Source of the DNA: Gillisella vitis | GTDB taxonomy: Bacteria; Pseudomonadota; Alphaproteobacteria; Rhizobiales; Rhizobiaceae | DNA: 64,000 nucleotides | NCBI GenBank assembly: GCA_009744235.1 | Contig: WPHV01000004.1 | Span: 310,001 to 374,000 of the forward strand | Direction: 5' to 3' | Shown here: positions 48,387 to 57,254 of the stretch, in pieces | Position numbering within the stretch: position 1 is the first letter of the stretch | Layout: each line of letters starts with the position of its first letter | Translations under genes and position numbers: made by a program | The notes under the pieces: model-generated | Databases searched by the model: none | The model's input: only the letters and a program-made list of their open reading frames with translations | What the model was told of the DNA's origin: nothing

Positions 48387-49286
48387 TCATCCTTTCTGGA
48401 TTGGAGATGACGGTGTTGGTTCAAGAAGAGACAGCTTGGACAGAAGATGCTCGGCTTCGGCGACATGCAGCCGCTCGATCATCCGGCCATCCAGATTGAT
48501 GACATTGAGATTTGCAGCCTCCGGCGCCGAGAAAGCCGCGACAATCGCCCGCGCCTCGGCGATTTCGGCTTCAGATGGGCCGAAATACTGGTTGGCCGCC
48601 TCGATCTGGGCCGGATGGATCAGCATCTTTCCGTCAAAGCCCATCGAACGGCCCTGGCTGCATTCGGCTGCAAAGCCGTCCAGATCGCGAAAATCATTGG
48701 AAACCGCATCGATAACCTCAAGTCCGTAAGCGCGGGCAGCCAGGACCACCTGCATCAGCCAGGGAACCAGATATTGACGACCAAGGCCCGGTGGCACCCG
48801 GGTTTTCTTGCGCAAGTCATTCAGCCCGACCACAAGGCATTCCAGCCCTAGTGCCGCGCCCGCCTTGGCAAGCTCCGACGCCGCCAGTACGGCCTTCGGT
48901 GTCTCGATCATCGCCCAGAGGGCAGGCCCCGCCCCGGCTGCGGTGCGAAGCCGGTCCAGGTCTTCCACCCGTTCAGCCTTGGGCAGCAAAACCGCGTCCG
49001 GCTTGATCGCCTCTACAAGGGCCAAATCCTCGGCAAACCAGCGCGTATCACGGCTGTTGACGCGGATAATGGCTTCACGACCGTTCAAATCCGCGTGTTG
49101 CAGAAACTGCCGCAGGATATCGCGTGCCTCGGCCTTGCTACCGTCTGCAACCGAATCCTCCAGATCGAAAATCATTCCATCGCAAGGAAGCGACAGGGAT
49201 TTTTCCAATGCACGAAGGTTGATAGCGGGAACGCTGATCAACGAGCGACGAAAGCGCGGCCTGCGATTGGGCGGATTGGTCTGCAT
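48387..49286 (-). CDS. HpcH/HpaI-family CoA-ester lyase (CitE-like)
   Basis: 299 residues, TIM barrel of the citrate lyase beta/malyl-CoA lyase family: RRSLISVPAINLRALEKSL, CDGMIFDLEDSVADGSKAEAR with the metal-binding Glu-Asp, VRVNSRDT, MIETPKAVLAASELAK, GLNDLRKKT and SMGFDGKMLIHPAQIEAAN. The usual role is cleaving or forming malyl-, methylmalyl- or citramalyl-CoA; the exact substrate cannot be told here. No companion CitDF subunits are present, so it is not part of citrate lyase. Confidence 0.86.
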   Translation of the reverse strand: MQTNPPNRRPRFRRSLISVPAINLRALEKSLSLPCDGMIFDLEDSVADGSKAEARDILRQFLQHADLNGREAIIRVNSRDTRWFAEDLALVEAIKPDAVLLPKAERVEDLDRLRTAAGAGPALWAMIETPKAVLAASELAKAGAALGLECLVVGLNDLRKKTRVPPGLGRQYLVPWLMQVVLAARAYGLEVIDAVSNDFRDLDGFAAECSQGRSMGFDGKMLIHPAQIEAANQYFGPSEAEIAEARAIVAAFSAPEAANLNVINLDGRMIERLHVAEAEHLLSKLSLLEPTPSSPIQKG

Positions 49287-49397
49287 TGCACTTCGCCTTT
49301 CGGTTGTCTGACCTTCATTGCGACAAGGGTTGCGACCTCAATAACTCTTGTAAAGCGTCAGGAGAAGCCCCACCTTCAAACCATTGAAAGGAACACT

Positions 49398-49640
49398 ATG
49401 ATGCAGAACCTTCGTGCTCTTGGATTGCTCGGCCTTGGGGTCATCGCCTTGACTGCGGCAGCTTTATTGACTTTCTCGCTGACGCTCGTGCTCGGTGCCG
49501 TCTTGACGGGAACGCTGGCTTGGCGTGCGTTGACGCTCAAGCCTAAGCCGGTTGCCGTTCACGCCCGCAAACGCCTGCCTGAAGAGCAGCAGCCGGTGCG
49601 GATTTGGAATGATGGGCGCGGAACCATTATCGATATGTAA
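49398..49640 (+). CDS. Small membrane protein of unknown function
   Basis: 80 residues from the ATG at 49398 (AAAGGA ahead). One or two hydrophobic helices, [19 protein letters not shown] and [15 protein letters not shown], then a basic stretch [14 protein letters not shown] and a short tail [14 protein letters not shown]. No recognised family. Lies between the lyase and leuD genes. Confidence 0.65.
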   Translation: MMQNLRALGLLGLGVIALTAAALLTFSLTLVLGAVLTGTLAWRALTLKPKPVAVHARKRLPEEQQPVRIWNDGRGTIIDM

Positions 49641-49768
49641 TAGGTCGCCGTACACGCGTGAGACCATGCGTCGATGAAGCAAGCGGCTCCAAGATTCTCC
49701 TTCAAATCGACAGGCTTTTCGGTTATGCGAAGAGCCAATCTCATTCAGGTCCAGTGAAGGTAACGTCT

Positions 49769-50374
49769 ATGGAAAAGTTCACGAAGCTCACCGGGGTCGC
49801 GGCACCGCTGCCGGTCGTCAATGTCGATACGGATATGATCATTCCGAAGGATTACCTGAAGACGATCAAGCGCACTGGGCTTGGAACAGGCCTGTTTGCC
49901 GAAGCCCGCTATCATCAGGACGGCTCGATCAATCCGGATTTCGTGCTCAACAAGCCCGCCTATCAAAACGCCAAGATCCTGGTCGCCGGCGACAACTTCG
50001 GCTGTGGTTCCTCGCGCGAACATGCGCCTTGGGCTCTGCTGGATTTCGGCATCCGTTGCGTGATCTCCACCAGCTTTGCCGATATTTTCTACAATAACTG
50101 TTTCAAGAACGGCATCCTGCCGATCGTCGTCAGCCAGGAAAACCTGGAAAAGCTGATGGATGACGCCCAGCGCGGCTCCAATGCCGTCTTGACCGTGGAT
50201 CTGGAAAGCCAGGAAATCACCGGCCCGGATGGTGGCAGCATCAGCTTTGAAATCGATGAATTCAAGCGCCATTGCATGTTGAACGGCCTCGATGACATCG
50301 GCCTCACCATGGAAAAATCCAGCGCGATTGCTTCGTTCGAGACGTCCAACGCCGCATCGCGCCCCTGGGCGTGA
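49769..50374 (+). CDS. leuD: 3-isopropylmalate dehydratase small subunit LeuD
   Basis: 201 residues from the ATG at 49769 (GAAGG ahead); frame open upstream is discounted. Swivelling domain of isopropylmalate isomerase: [21 protein letters not shown] and [19 protein letters not shown] are diagnostic. Acts with LeuC, which is not in the window, in leucine synthesis. leuB follows after a terminator. Confidence 0.96.
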   Translation: MEKFTKLTGVAAPLPVVNVDTDMIIPKDYLKTIKRTGLGTGLFAEARYHQDGSINPDFVLNKPAYQNAKILVAGDNFGCGSSREHAPWALLDFGIRCVISTSFADIFYNNCFKNGILPIVVSQENLEKLMDDAQRGSNAVLTVDLESQEITGPDGGSISFEIDEFKRHCMLNGLDDIGLTMEKSSAIASFETSNAASRPWA

Positions 50375-50412
50375 TCTGAAGTCATTCGCCACAACCCGTG
50401 GCAGTCATAGCT

Positions 50413-50439
50413 AAGGCGGAACGCAGGTTCCGCCTTTTT
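50413..50439 (+). terminator. Rho-independent terminator between leuD and leuB
   Basis: AAGGCGGAAC-GCAG-GTTCCGCCTT followed by TTT. leuB therefore probably has its own promoter, in the 110 bases after it. Confidence 0.85.
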
Positions 50440-50549
50440 CTTTGCCATGTCGCATGGCCAAACCGTACCGATAGCAGCGCTGGCGTCCTTGAATTGCCCT
50501 TGATCGCCCGATAAAACCGCCGCACTCCTGTTTCAAACGAGGTCGGCTC

Positions 50550-51662
50550 ATGACAGTTCGCACACTCTTCCTTCTTCCTGGCGATGGCATTGGGCCTGAA
50601 GCCATGAACGAAGTACGCAAGATCGTTTCCTATATGAATTCCGCGCTGGGTGCCGGTTTCGAGACCGATGAAGGTCTGGTGGGTGGTTGCGCCTACGACG
50701 CTCATGGGGCAGCAATTTCCGAGGCTGACATGGCCAAGGCAATGGCAGCAGATGCCGTGCTGTTCGGTGCCGTCGGTGGCCCGAAATGGGATGCCGTCGA
50801 GTACGACGTTCGCCCGGAAGCCGGTCTTCTGCGGCTGCGCAAGGACCTCGAACTGTTCGCCAACCTGCGTCCGGCGATCTGCTATCCGGCGCTGGCTTCT
50901 GCTTCCTCGCTGAAGCCTGAACTGGTCGAAGGCCTCGACATCCTGATCATCCGCGAACTGACCGGTGGCGTCTATTTCGGTGAGCCGAAGACCATTACCG
51001 ACATCGGCAATGGCCAGAAGCGCGCCATCGACACCCAGGTCTACGACACCTACGAAATCGAGCGGATTTCTGCCGTGGCCTTCGAACTGGCCCGCACCCG
51101 CCGCAATGCGGTCTGCTCGATGGAAAAGCGCAATGTGATGAAATCAGGCGTGTTGTGGAACCAGGTGGTAACAGCGCTGCACAAGGCCAAGTTCTCCGAC
51201 GTCAAGCTGGAGCATATGCTGGCCGATGCTGGCGGCATGCAATTGGTGCGCGCACCAAAGCAATTCGACGTCATCGTCACCGACAACCTGTTCGGCGACA
51301 TGCTGTCGGACGTGGCTGCCATGCTGACGGGGTCGCTCGGCATGCTGCCCTCCGCCTCGCTTGGCGCACCGGATGCCAAGACCGGCAAGCGCAAGGCCCT
51401 GTATGAGCCCGTCCATGGCTCGGCACCGGATATTGCCGGTCGCGGCATTGCCAACCCGATTGCGATGATCGCCTCGTTTGCCATGTGCCTTCGCTATTCC
51501 TTCGCCATGGTCGATGAAGCCGACAAGCTGGAAAAGGCCATTGCCAACGTGCTCGACAAGGGCATTCGTACCGGCGACATCATGGCGGACGGCTGCAAGC
51601 AGGTCGGCACTGTCGAAATGGGCGATGCAATCCTCGCCGAATTCCAGTCCCTGATGAACTGA
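50550..51662 (+). CDS. leuB: 3-isopropylmalate dehydrogenase LeuB
   Basis: 370 residues. Beta-decarboxylating dehydrogenase with [31 protein letters not shown] (about 72), [12 protein letters not shown], the NAD-site region [20 protein letters not shown] and [18 protein letters not shown]. Oxidises and decarboxylates 3-isopropylmalate in leucine synthesis. Length is normal. Confidence 0.97.
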   Translation: MTVRTLFLLPGDGIGPEAMNEVRKIVSYMNSALGAGFETDEGLVGGCAYDAHGAAISEADMAKAMAADAVLFGAVGGPKWDAVEYDVRPEAGLLRLRKDLELFANLRPAICYPALASASSLKPELVEGLDILIIRELTGGVYFGEPKTITDIGNGQKRAIDTQVYDTYEIERISAVAFELARTRRNAVCSMEKRNVMKSGVLWNQVVTALHKAKFSDVKLEHMLADAGGMQLVRAPKQFDVIVTDNLFGDMLSDVAAMLTGSLGMLPSASLGAPDAKTGKRKALYEPVHGSAPDIAGRGIANPIAMIASFAMCLRYSFAMVDEADKLEKAIANVLDKGIRTGDIMADGCKQVGTVEMGDAILAEFQSLMN

Positions 51663-51684
51663 CCGACCGGGTTTATCGAAGGAT

Positions 51685-51715
51685 TTCCAGCGCGAGACGC
51701 AGGCTTGCGCTGGAA
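51685..51715 (+). terminator. Possible terminator hairpin after leuB
   Basis: TTCCAGCGC ... GCGCTGGAA, perfect 9-base arms, 13-base loop; no T run, so weak. Confidence 0.4.
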
Positions 51716-51798
51716 CAGGAGTGCAGTGTCACATAGTTGAAGACATCCGCCTGTATGTGCTGGTTCTCTGATAAGGGACGCAGCGCACGGGGGTCGCG

Positions 51799-52605
51799 AT
51801 GACAATTCTGACCAGGATTAAGACCGGCCGACACCGCGTCCCCGACTGTCGAACACGTCTATGCCTGCTGGTTGGTGCAAGCCTGGTGCTGTTGATGGCA
51901 CTGCTGTTCGATACGGCTATCGGCCATGCTGGTCGCCTGACCTGCCCATTCTTTTACCGGCTTGCCACAATCCTGACCCGCATTGGCCAATCGGACTGGT
52001 GTCTTTTGGCGAGTTTTGTGATCGCCGTCCAAGCTGCGGCCAAATCACGATTGGCCACCACAGCAGAGGAGCGCTGCCGAGCACTGTTTATCTCCCTGCT
52101 CGGATTCTACGCCTTTGTGGCGATCGCAGGTTCAGGTGTTGCGGCAAACCTGCTGAAACGCGCCCTCGGTCGCGCCCGGCCAGATCAATTCACCGATACC
52201 GGCGCCTTCGATTTCCTGCCCTTTGCCAATTCAGCGCGCTTTGAAAGCTTCCCCTCTGGCCACGCCACCACCATCGGAGCGCTGATGATGATTGCCGCCC
52301 TGATCGCGCCCCGCTACCGGCTGGGTTTTGCCATCGCCGCCCTCTGGCTCGGCATGACGAGGGTGATGGTCGGTGCGCATTACCCGAGTGACGTGGTGGC
52401 CGGTCTGGGGTTCGGTGCCTGGTTCGCCTGGATCACAGCGCTCGGCTTTGCCCGTCGCGGACTGGTTTTCCGCCTCTCCTCCGACGGCAATCTCGTTCTA
52501 CGGCAAAGACTGATCCAGGATAGTGGCCAACGGTATGACATGCCGCAGAGGGCCCAGACACCCCAACAGGAACCGGACCCGTCCTTGTCTGCGGCTGCGG
52601 CGTGA
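51799..52605 (+). CDS. PAP2-family membrane phosphatase
   Basis: 268 residues with about five or six membrane helices. PAP2 motifs in order: KRALGRARPDQF (KXXXXXXRP), FPSGHATT and TRVMVGAHYPSDVVAG, with the two catalytic His. Removes phosphate from phosphatidic acid, undecaprenyl diphosphate or a lipid A head group; which is not readable here. A GGGGG stretch lies ahead of the ATG. Its neighbours do not suggest a pathway. Confidence 0.88.
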   Translation: MTILTRIKTGRHRVPDCRTRLCLLVGASLVLLMALLFDTAIGHAGRLTCPFFYRLATILTRIGQSDWCLLASFVIAVQAAAKSRLATTAEERCRALFISLLGFYAFVAIAGSGVAANLLKRALGRARPDQFTDTGAFDFLPFANSARFESFPSGHATTIGALMMIAALIAPRYRLGFAIAALWLGMTRVMVGAHYPSDVVAGLGFGAWFAWITALGFARRGLVFRLSSDGNLVLRQRLIQDSGQRYDMPQRAQTPQQEPDPSLSAAAA

Positions 52606-52620
52606 TCTTAGCGCACAAGA

Positions 52621-52652
52621 AAGGCGCCCGGAAAATGATTTCCAGGCGCCTT
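52621..52652 (-). terminator. Terminator-like hairpin after the MFS gene
   Basis: AAGGCGCC-C-GGAAA-ATGA-TTTCC-A-GGCGCCTT. On the minus strand it is followed by TTTCTTG, so it probably ends the MFS gene that lies rightward. Confidence 0.7.
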
Positions 52653-52672
52653 GACGTGTGACGGGAAGAGGA

Positions 52673-54556
52673 TCAGCCGTCGATATCGTTGTTCTTGGTT
52701 TCCTTCAGGAAGATCATGCCGATGATGAAGGACATCCCGGCGATGATGATCGGATACCAGAGGCCGTAATAGATATCGCCCTTGGCCGCGCTCATCGCGA
52801 AGGCCGTTGCTGGCAGCAGGCCGCCGAACCAGCCATTGCCGATATGATAGGGAAGCGACATGCCGGTATAGCGAATGCGGGTCGGGAACATCTCCACCAG
52901 CATCGCGGCAATCGGCCCGTAGACCATGGTGACATAGATCACCAGCACCGTCAGCACGGCAATCAGCGGCACCCATTTGACCTGGGCAGGGTCCGCCACC
53001 ATCCTGAATGCACCGCCATTGGCAACGGTATAGACCGCCATTTCAGGCGCAGCGGCAGCTGTTGCCTCTTCCGGGGTCAGCAACTTGTCGGTGACGAGCT
53101 TTGCCGTGGGCACCATGGTCTTGGCACCAGTACGGGCAGTGTCGGCACTCAGACCCAGTTCCGCATTGGCGGCGATAAAGCCGTCAAGCTTGCTATCGGG
53201 GACCTGAACCGGCGCCCGAACCAGCGGATAACCATTCTGTTGCAGGGCGACATTGATCTTTTTCTGCAGGGCGGCATCCAGAGCCTTGGCGTTGGCGCCA
53301 GCCTTGACGGCGTCATAGCTTTCGATCTGACTATCGCCAAGTTTTACCGTCGCAGCCGAGCCAGCCGGACCGGGCAACACTTCATACGGCACGGAATTCT
53401 TGGTCAGAAGCGCCGTGGCTATATCGCAAGAGGTGGTGAATTTTGCCGTGCCGGTCGGATTGAATTGGAAATTGCAATCCTTGGGATCGGCAGTGACCGT
53501 TGCCTTCAGCGTATCCTGCGCCTGTGCCAGAGCCGGATTGCCAGCCCAGGTCATCGCCTTGAACAGTGGGAAATAGGTCACCATGGCCAGAAGCAGCCCC
53601 GCCATAATGATCGGCTTGCGGCCGATCTTGTCGGAAAGCCAGCCGAAGACCACGAAGAACAGCGTGCCGAACGCCAGCGCGATCGCCACCATGATATTGG
53701 CGGCCTGTGGATCGACCTTCAGAACATTCTGCAGGAAGAACAGCGCATAGAACTGGCCGCAATACCAGACCACTGCCTGACCGGCGACGGCGCCGAACAG
53801 GGCGAGAATGGCGATCTTGGCATTTTTCCACTGGCCGAACGCTTCAGAAATCGGCGCTTTCGACTGGGTGCCCTCTTCCTTCATTTTTTTGAAGGCGGGC
53901 GATTCGTTCATCTGCATGCGAATCCAGACGGAAATTCCCAGCAGAATGACCGACAGAAGGAAAGGAAGACGCCAGCCCCAGGCAGCAAAGGCTTCTTTGC
54001 CCATGGCCGTCTGGATGCCGAGAATGATCAGCAGCGACAGGAACAGGCCAAGCGTTGCCGTGGTCTGGATCCAGGACGTATAGAAGCCGCGACGGCCATG
54101 CGGCGCATGTTCGGCCACATAGGTCGCAGCGCCACCATATTCACCGCCCAGCGCCAGGCCCTGCAACATGCGCAATATGATCAGGATAATCGGGGCAGCG
54201 ATGCCGATGGTCGCTGACCCTGGTAGAATACCGACCAGGAAGGTCGAGGCGCCCATGATCAGAATCGTCACCAGAAACGTATATTTTCGCCCGACAAGAT
54301 CGCCCAGCCGTCCGAACACCAGCGCGCCGAAAGGCCGCACCAGAAAGCCGGCGGCAAAAGCCAACAGCGTGAAAATATTACGGGTGGTTTCAGGATATTG
54401 GGAAAAGAAGGTCGCGCCGATATAAATCGCCAGCGAACCGTAGAGATAAAAATCATACCACTCGAAAACCGTGCCGAGCGAAGAGGCGAAGATGACCTTT
54501 CGCTCTTCCTTGGTCATGCTGCGCGGCGCGGCATGCAGGCTTGCGGCATTTGCCAT
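52673..54556 (-). CDS. MFS transporter of the metabolite:H+ symporter type with large periplasmic insert
   Basis: 627 residues from the ATG at 54556 (GGAGGAAC 7 nt ahead); normal members have about 430-450. N-terminal half: EWYDFYLYGSLAIYIGATFF, then the MFS loop motif GRLGDLVGRKYTFLVTI and GGEYGGAATYVAEHAP. That fits the MHS family (ProP, KgtP, ShiA). Between helices 8 and 9 about 190 extra residues (about 335-525) are hydrophilic, with two Cys (DCNFQFNP, TSCDIAT), and must lie in the periplasm. Helix motif VEMFPTRIRYTGMSLPYHIG then resumes. Substrate unknown; ProP-like osmolyte or dicarboxylate uptake is possible. Confidence 0.85.
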   Translation of the reverse strand: MANAASLHAAPRSMTKEERKVIFASSLGTVFEWYDFYLYGSLAIYIGATFFSQYPETTRNIFTLLAFAAGFLVRPFGALVFGRLGDLVGRKYTFLVTILIMGASTFLVGILPGSATIGIAAPIILIILRMLQGLALGGEYGGAATYVAEHAPHGRRGFYTSWIQTTATLGLFLSLLIILGIQTAMGKEAFAAWGWRLPFLLSVILLGISVWIRMQMNESPAFKKMKEEGTQSKAPISEAFGQWKNAKIAILALFGAVAGQAVVWYCGQFYALFFLQNVLKVDPQAANIMVAIALAFGTLFFVVFGWLSDKIGRKPIIMAGLLLAMVTYFPLFKAMTWAGNPALAQAQDTLKATVTADPKDCNFQFNPTGTAKFTTSCDIATALLTKNSVPYEVLPGPAGSAATVKLGDSQIESYDAVKAGANAKALDAALQKKINVALQQNGYPLVRAPVQVPDSKLDGFIAANAELGLSADTARTGAKTMVPTAKLVTDKLLTPEEATAAAAPEMAVYTVANGGAFRMVADPAQVKWVPLIAVLTVLVIYVTMVYGPIAAMLVEMFPTRIRYTGMSLPYHIGNGWFGGLLPATAFAMSAAKGDIYYGLWYPIIIAGMSFIIGMIFLKETKNNDIDG

Positions 54557-55054
54557 TGCTGTTCCTCCAGAACGAGTTCTCCGATGGCCGCGCACCTTCC
54601 TCCAAGGCTCAATTCGCGGCTCCGAATTACCAACAGACTGACAGAATTCAGGGAAAATCGAGAGGCATGCTTTGGGCTTATGACTTTCGTCTAATGTTAT
54701 AGCCGGTTCGTCGGCATGCAAATGGACAATCCGTTCCGGAATTTGCACGCATGTGTCCCCTATTTACAGCGTGAATTTCTTGACACCGGCACAAAACCCG
54801 GTAAAGGCAAGGACGAAAGGATCATGGAATGCGCGCACTCGGCTTTTACAGTGCTGATCATCTGGAACCGGCAGGATCTGCCCGGGCGATGATGGCGTTT
54901 GCCATGTCCTCAACCACCAAGGCCAAAACGACGACCAAAACCGTCTGACGTCTCTGGCCTCCGCTCTCTCCCCGGCACGGCCGGGGACAAGGAAGACGCG
55001 GTCACGCGCCTTCCCCCTCAAAAAACCGAGGAGAGACAGAAAGAGAGCAGGAAA
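54557..55054. other. Intergenic region between MFS and asd genes
   Basis: 498 bases carrying the divergent promoters. It includes one possible short gene (54829-54948, listed separately); nothing else recognised. Confidence 0.4.
54829..54948 (+). CDS. Possible 39-residue peptide
   Basis: MRALGFYSADHLEPAGSAR, then MMAFAMSSTTKAKTTTKTV. AAGGATC lies 9 nt ahead. No domain, no signal. Third-position GC is only moderate. It is listed because a ribosome site is well placed and it lies in an otherwise empty 498-base gap; may not be expressed. Confidence 0.25.
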   Translation: MRALGFYSADHLEPAGSARAMMAFAMSSTTKAKTTTKTV

Positions 55055-56089
55055 ATGGGTTTCAAAGTTGCAGTCGTAGGCGCCACCGGCAATGTCGGTC
55101 GCGAAATTCTCAACATTCTCGTCGAGCGTGGCTTTCCAGTCAGCGAAGTCGTGGCACTCGCCTCGTCCCGTTCGCAAGGCACGGAAGTGTCTTATGGCGA
55201 CAAGGTTCTGAAGGTCCAAAATCTGGAAAATTATAATTTTTCCGATACCGATCTTTGCCTGATGTCGGCGGGCGGCACGATTTCACAGAAGTGGTCGCCA
55301 AAGATCGGTGCCCAGGGCTGCGTGGTCATCGATAACTCCTCGGCCTGGCGCTACGATTCGGATGTGCCGCTGATCGTGCCGGAAGTAAACCCGGATGCCA
55401 TCACCGCCTTCAAGAACCGCAACATCATCGCCAATCCCAATTGCTCGACGGCCCAGCTGGTCGTTGCCTTGAAGCCGCTGCATGATTTCGCCACCATCAA
55501 GCGCGTCGTCATTTCCACCTATCAGTCGGTGTCCGGCGCAGGGAAGGAAGGCATGGACGAGCTGTTCACCCAGACCCGCGCCGTCTTCGTCGCCGATCCG
55601 GTCGAATCCAAGAAGTTCACCAAGCGGATCGCCTTCAACGTCATCCCCCATATCGATAGTTTTATGGAAGATGGCTATACCAAGGAAGAGTGGAAGGTCC
55701 TGGCCGAAACCAAGAAGATGCTCGATCCGAAGATCCGCGTGACCTGCACAGCCGTGCGCGTTCCCGTGTTCATCGGTCATTCGGAATCGGTCAATATCGA
55801 GTTCGAGCGGGAAATTTCTCCTGACCAGGCCCGCGATATCCTGCGTGAAGCACCGGGTTGCCTGGTGATCGACAAGCATGAGAACGGCGGCTACATCACC
55901 CCCGTCGAATGCGCTGGCGAAGATGCCACCTATATTTCCCGGATCCGCGAGGACGCCACGGTTGAAAACGGCCTGAATATCTGGGTCGTTTCCGACAATC
56001 TGCGCAAGGGCGCGGCTCTCAATGCCGTGCAGATCGCTGAATTGCTGGTCAATCGCGGCTTGATCAAGCCAAAGGCCCTGGCAGCCTGA
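55055..56089 (+). CDS. asd: Aspartate-semialdehyde dehydrogenase Asd
   Basis: 344 residues from the ATG at 55055; the frame open upstream lacks similarity. NADP-binding FKVAVVGATGNVGREILNIL, catalytic Cys in NPNCSTAQLVVAL (about 130), VISTYQSVSGAGKEGMDEL, and His in CTAVRVPVFIGHSESVNIE. It converts aspartyl-phosphate to aspartate semialdehyde, the branch point to lysine, diaminopimelate, threonine and methionine. AGAGCAGGA lies ahead. Confidence 0.97.
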   Translation: MGFKVAVVGATGNVGREILNILVERGFPVSEVVALASSRSQGTEVSYGDKVLKVQNLENYNFSDTDLCLMSAGGTISQKWSPKIGAQGCVVIDNSSAWRYDSDVPLIVPEVNPDAITAFKNRNIIANPNCSTAQLVVALKPLHDFATIKRVVISTYQSVSGAGKEGMDELFTQTRAVFVADPVESKKFTKRIAFNVIPHIDSFMEDGYTKEEWKVLAETKKMLDPKIRVTCTAVRVPVFIGHSESVNIEFEREISPDQARDILREAPGCLVIDKHENGGYITPVECAGEDATYISRIREDATVENGLNIWVVSDNLRKGAALNAVQIAELLVNRGLIKPKALAA

Positions 56090-56217
56090 AGACCGGATTT
56101 CGGCAACGGCTGGACGCAACCGCGCTCAGCCGTTTTGCCTTGCCCGGCTTGAATGCCGATAAGCCGGATGCAGCCGAAAGGCGGCTGCCCCCCTTCCCTT
56201 TTCCAGACGAGGTATCG

Positions 56218-57036
56218 ATGCGAACCAGGACGTTTTTTGCCTTAGCTTTCACGGCTCTCGCCACAATGGCGACAGCACAGGCTGCAAATGCCGCCCAATG
56301 CGGCAATACGTCCGCCGGTTTCGAACAATGGGTGGAAGGCTTCAAGCAGGAAGCAGCGGGCCGTGGCATCAGCCAATCGGTTCTCGACCGCTCCTTTGCC
56401 AATGTCCGCTACAATGTCCCGACCATCCGGGCCGATCGCGGCCAGAAGAGCTTCAAGCTCTCCTTCGATGAATTCATGAAAAAGCGCGGTGGGCAAACCA
56501 TCATCAGCCGCGGTAAGTCGATGAAAAGAGCCAATGCACCACTTTTCGCCAGCATCGAGCGGCGTTTCGGTGTTCCAGCTGGCCCGATCATCGCCATCTG
56601 GGGCATGGAAACCGGGTTTGGCAGCTACATGGGCAACGAACACACGCTGTCCGCTGTCTCAACCCTGACCTACGATTGCCGCCGCAGCGATTATTTCCGT
56701 GAGCAGCTTTACGCCGCCTTGAAGCTGGTGGCCGATGGCGATCTGGACGTAAACTCCCGTGGCGCTGCCCATGGCGAAATCGGCCAGACGCAGTTCCTGC
56801 CGAAAAACGTCACGCTCTATGGCGTCGATGGCGACGGCGACCGCCATATTGACCTCATCCATTCCCGCGCCGATGCCCTATCGTCTACGGCTAATTTCCT
56901 GAAAGGCCACGGCTGGCAGCCAGGCCTTGGCTATCAGCCGGGCGAGCCGAATTTCTCCGCCATCGGCGGCTGGAATGCAGCAACGGTCTACCAGCAGGCG
57001 ATTGCCTATATCGGCAAGCAGATCGACGCACCCTGA
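56218..57036 (+). CDS. MltB-family lytic murein transglycosylase
   Basis: 272 residues from the ATG at 56218 (GAGG 6 nt ahead). Signal peptide MRTRTFFALAFTALATMATA cut at AQAANA. Slt-type (family 3) catalytic domain: the Glu in AIWGMETGFGSYMG (about 128) is catalytic, RRSDYFREQLYAAL and HGEIGQTQFLPKNV follow. It lacks the C-terminal peptidoglycan-binding domain of longer members. Cleaves murein glycan strands in the periplasm. Follows asd by 128 bp. Confidence 0.92.
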   Translation: MRTRTFFALAFTALATMATAQAANAAQCGNTSAGFEQWVEGFKQEAAGRGISQSVLDRSFANVRYNVPTIRADRGQKSFKLSFDEFMKKRGGQTIISRGKSMKRANAPLFASIERRFGVPAGPIIAIWGMETGFGSYMGNEHTLSAVSTLTYDCRRSDYFREQLYAALKLVADGDLDVNSRGAAHGEIGQTQFLPKNVTLYGVDGDGDRHIDLIHSRADALSSTANFLKGHGWQPGLGYQPGEPNFSAIGGWNAATVYQQAIAYIGKQIDAP

Positions 57037-57110
57037 GACCTATCGCACGATGGAGAAAACCGGCATGGTTTTCGCTTCGTTTCTATAGATTACAACAATT
57101 CATGAATGAA

Positions 57111-57143
57111 GGGCGGAGCATTGAAAAATGCACCGCCTTTTTG
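57111..57143 (+). terminator. Terminator after the lytic transglycosylase gene
   Basis: GGCGG-A-GCATT-GAAA-AATGC-A-CCGCC followed by TTTTTG. A second small hairpin, GAAAACC/GGTTTTC, lies at about 57056-57074. Confidence 0.8.
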
Positions 57144-57180
57144 CTTAGAAGTGTACTAATTTGATAATTATCTTATTGGT

Positions 57181-57230
57181 TGCAATATCAGTTATTGCAT
57201 GCATTAATACCCTCTAAATTTCAAATTTAG
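57181..57230. promoter_or_regulatory. Two inverted repeats ahead of the dihaem cytochrome gene
   Basis: TGCAATA-N5-TATTGCA at 57181-57199, and CTAAATTT-C-AAATTTAG at 57214-57230, the latter a perfect 17-base palindrome ending 24 bases before the GTG start. The region is very AT-rich. Position fits an operator, or the second may overlap the promoter. Confidence 0.5.
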
Positions 57231-57254
57231 GTTGATATGATCGAGGGGGGCTTC

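Noticed and set aside
49641..49768. Leucine leader peptide or riboswitch ahead of leuD
   Set aside because: No run of Leu codons and no attenuator-type hairpin in this 128-base gap.
54899..55054. N-terminal extension of asd
   Set aside because: Pro/Arg/Lys-rich, unlike Asd; the normal start at 55055 gives the dinucleotide-binding strand at once.
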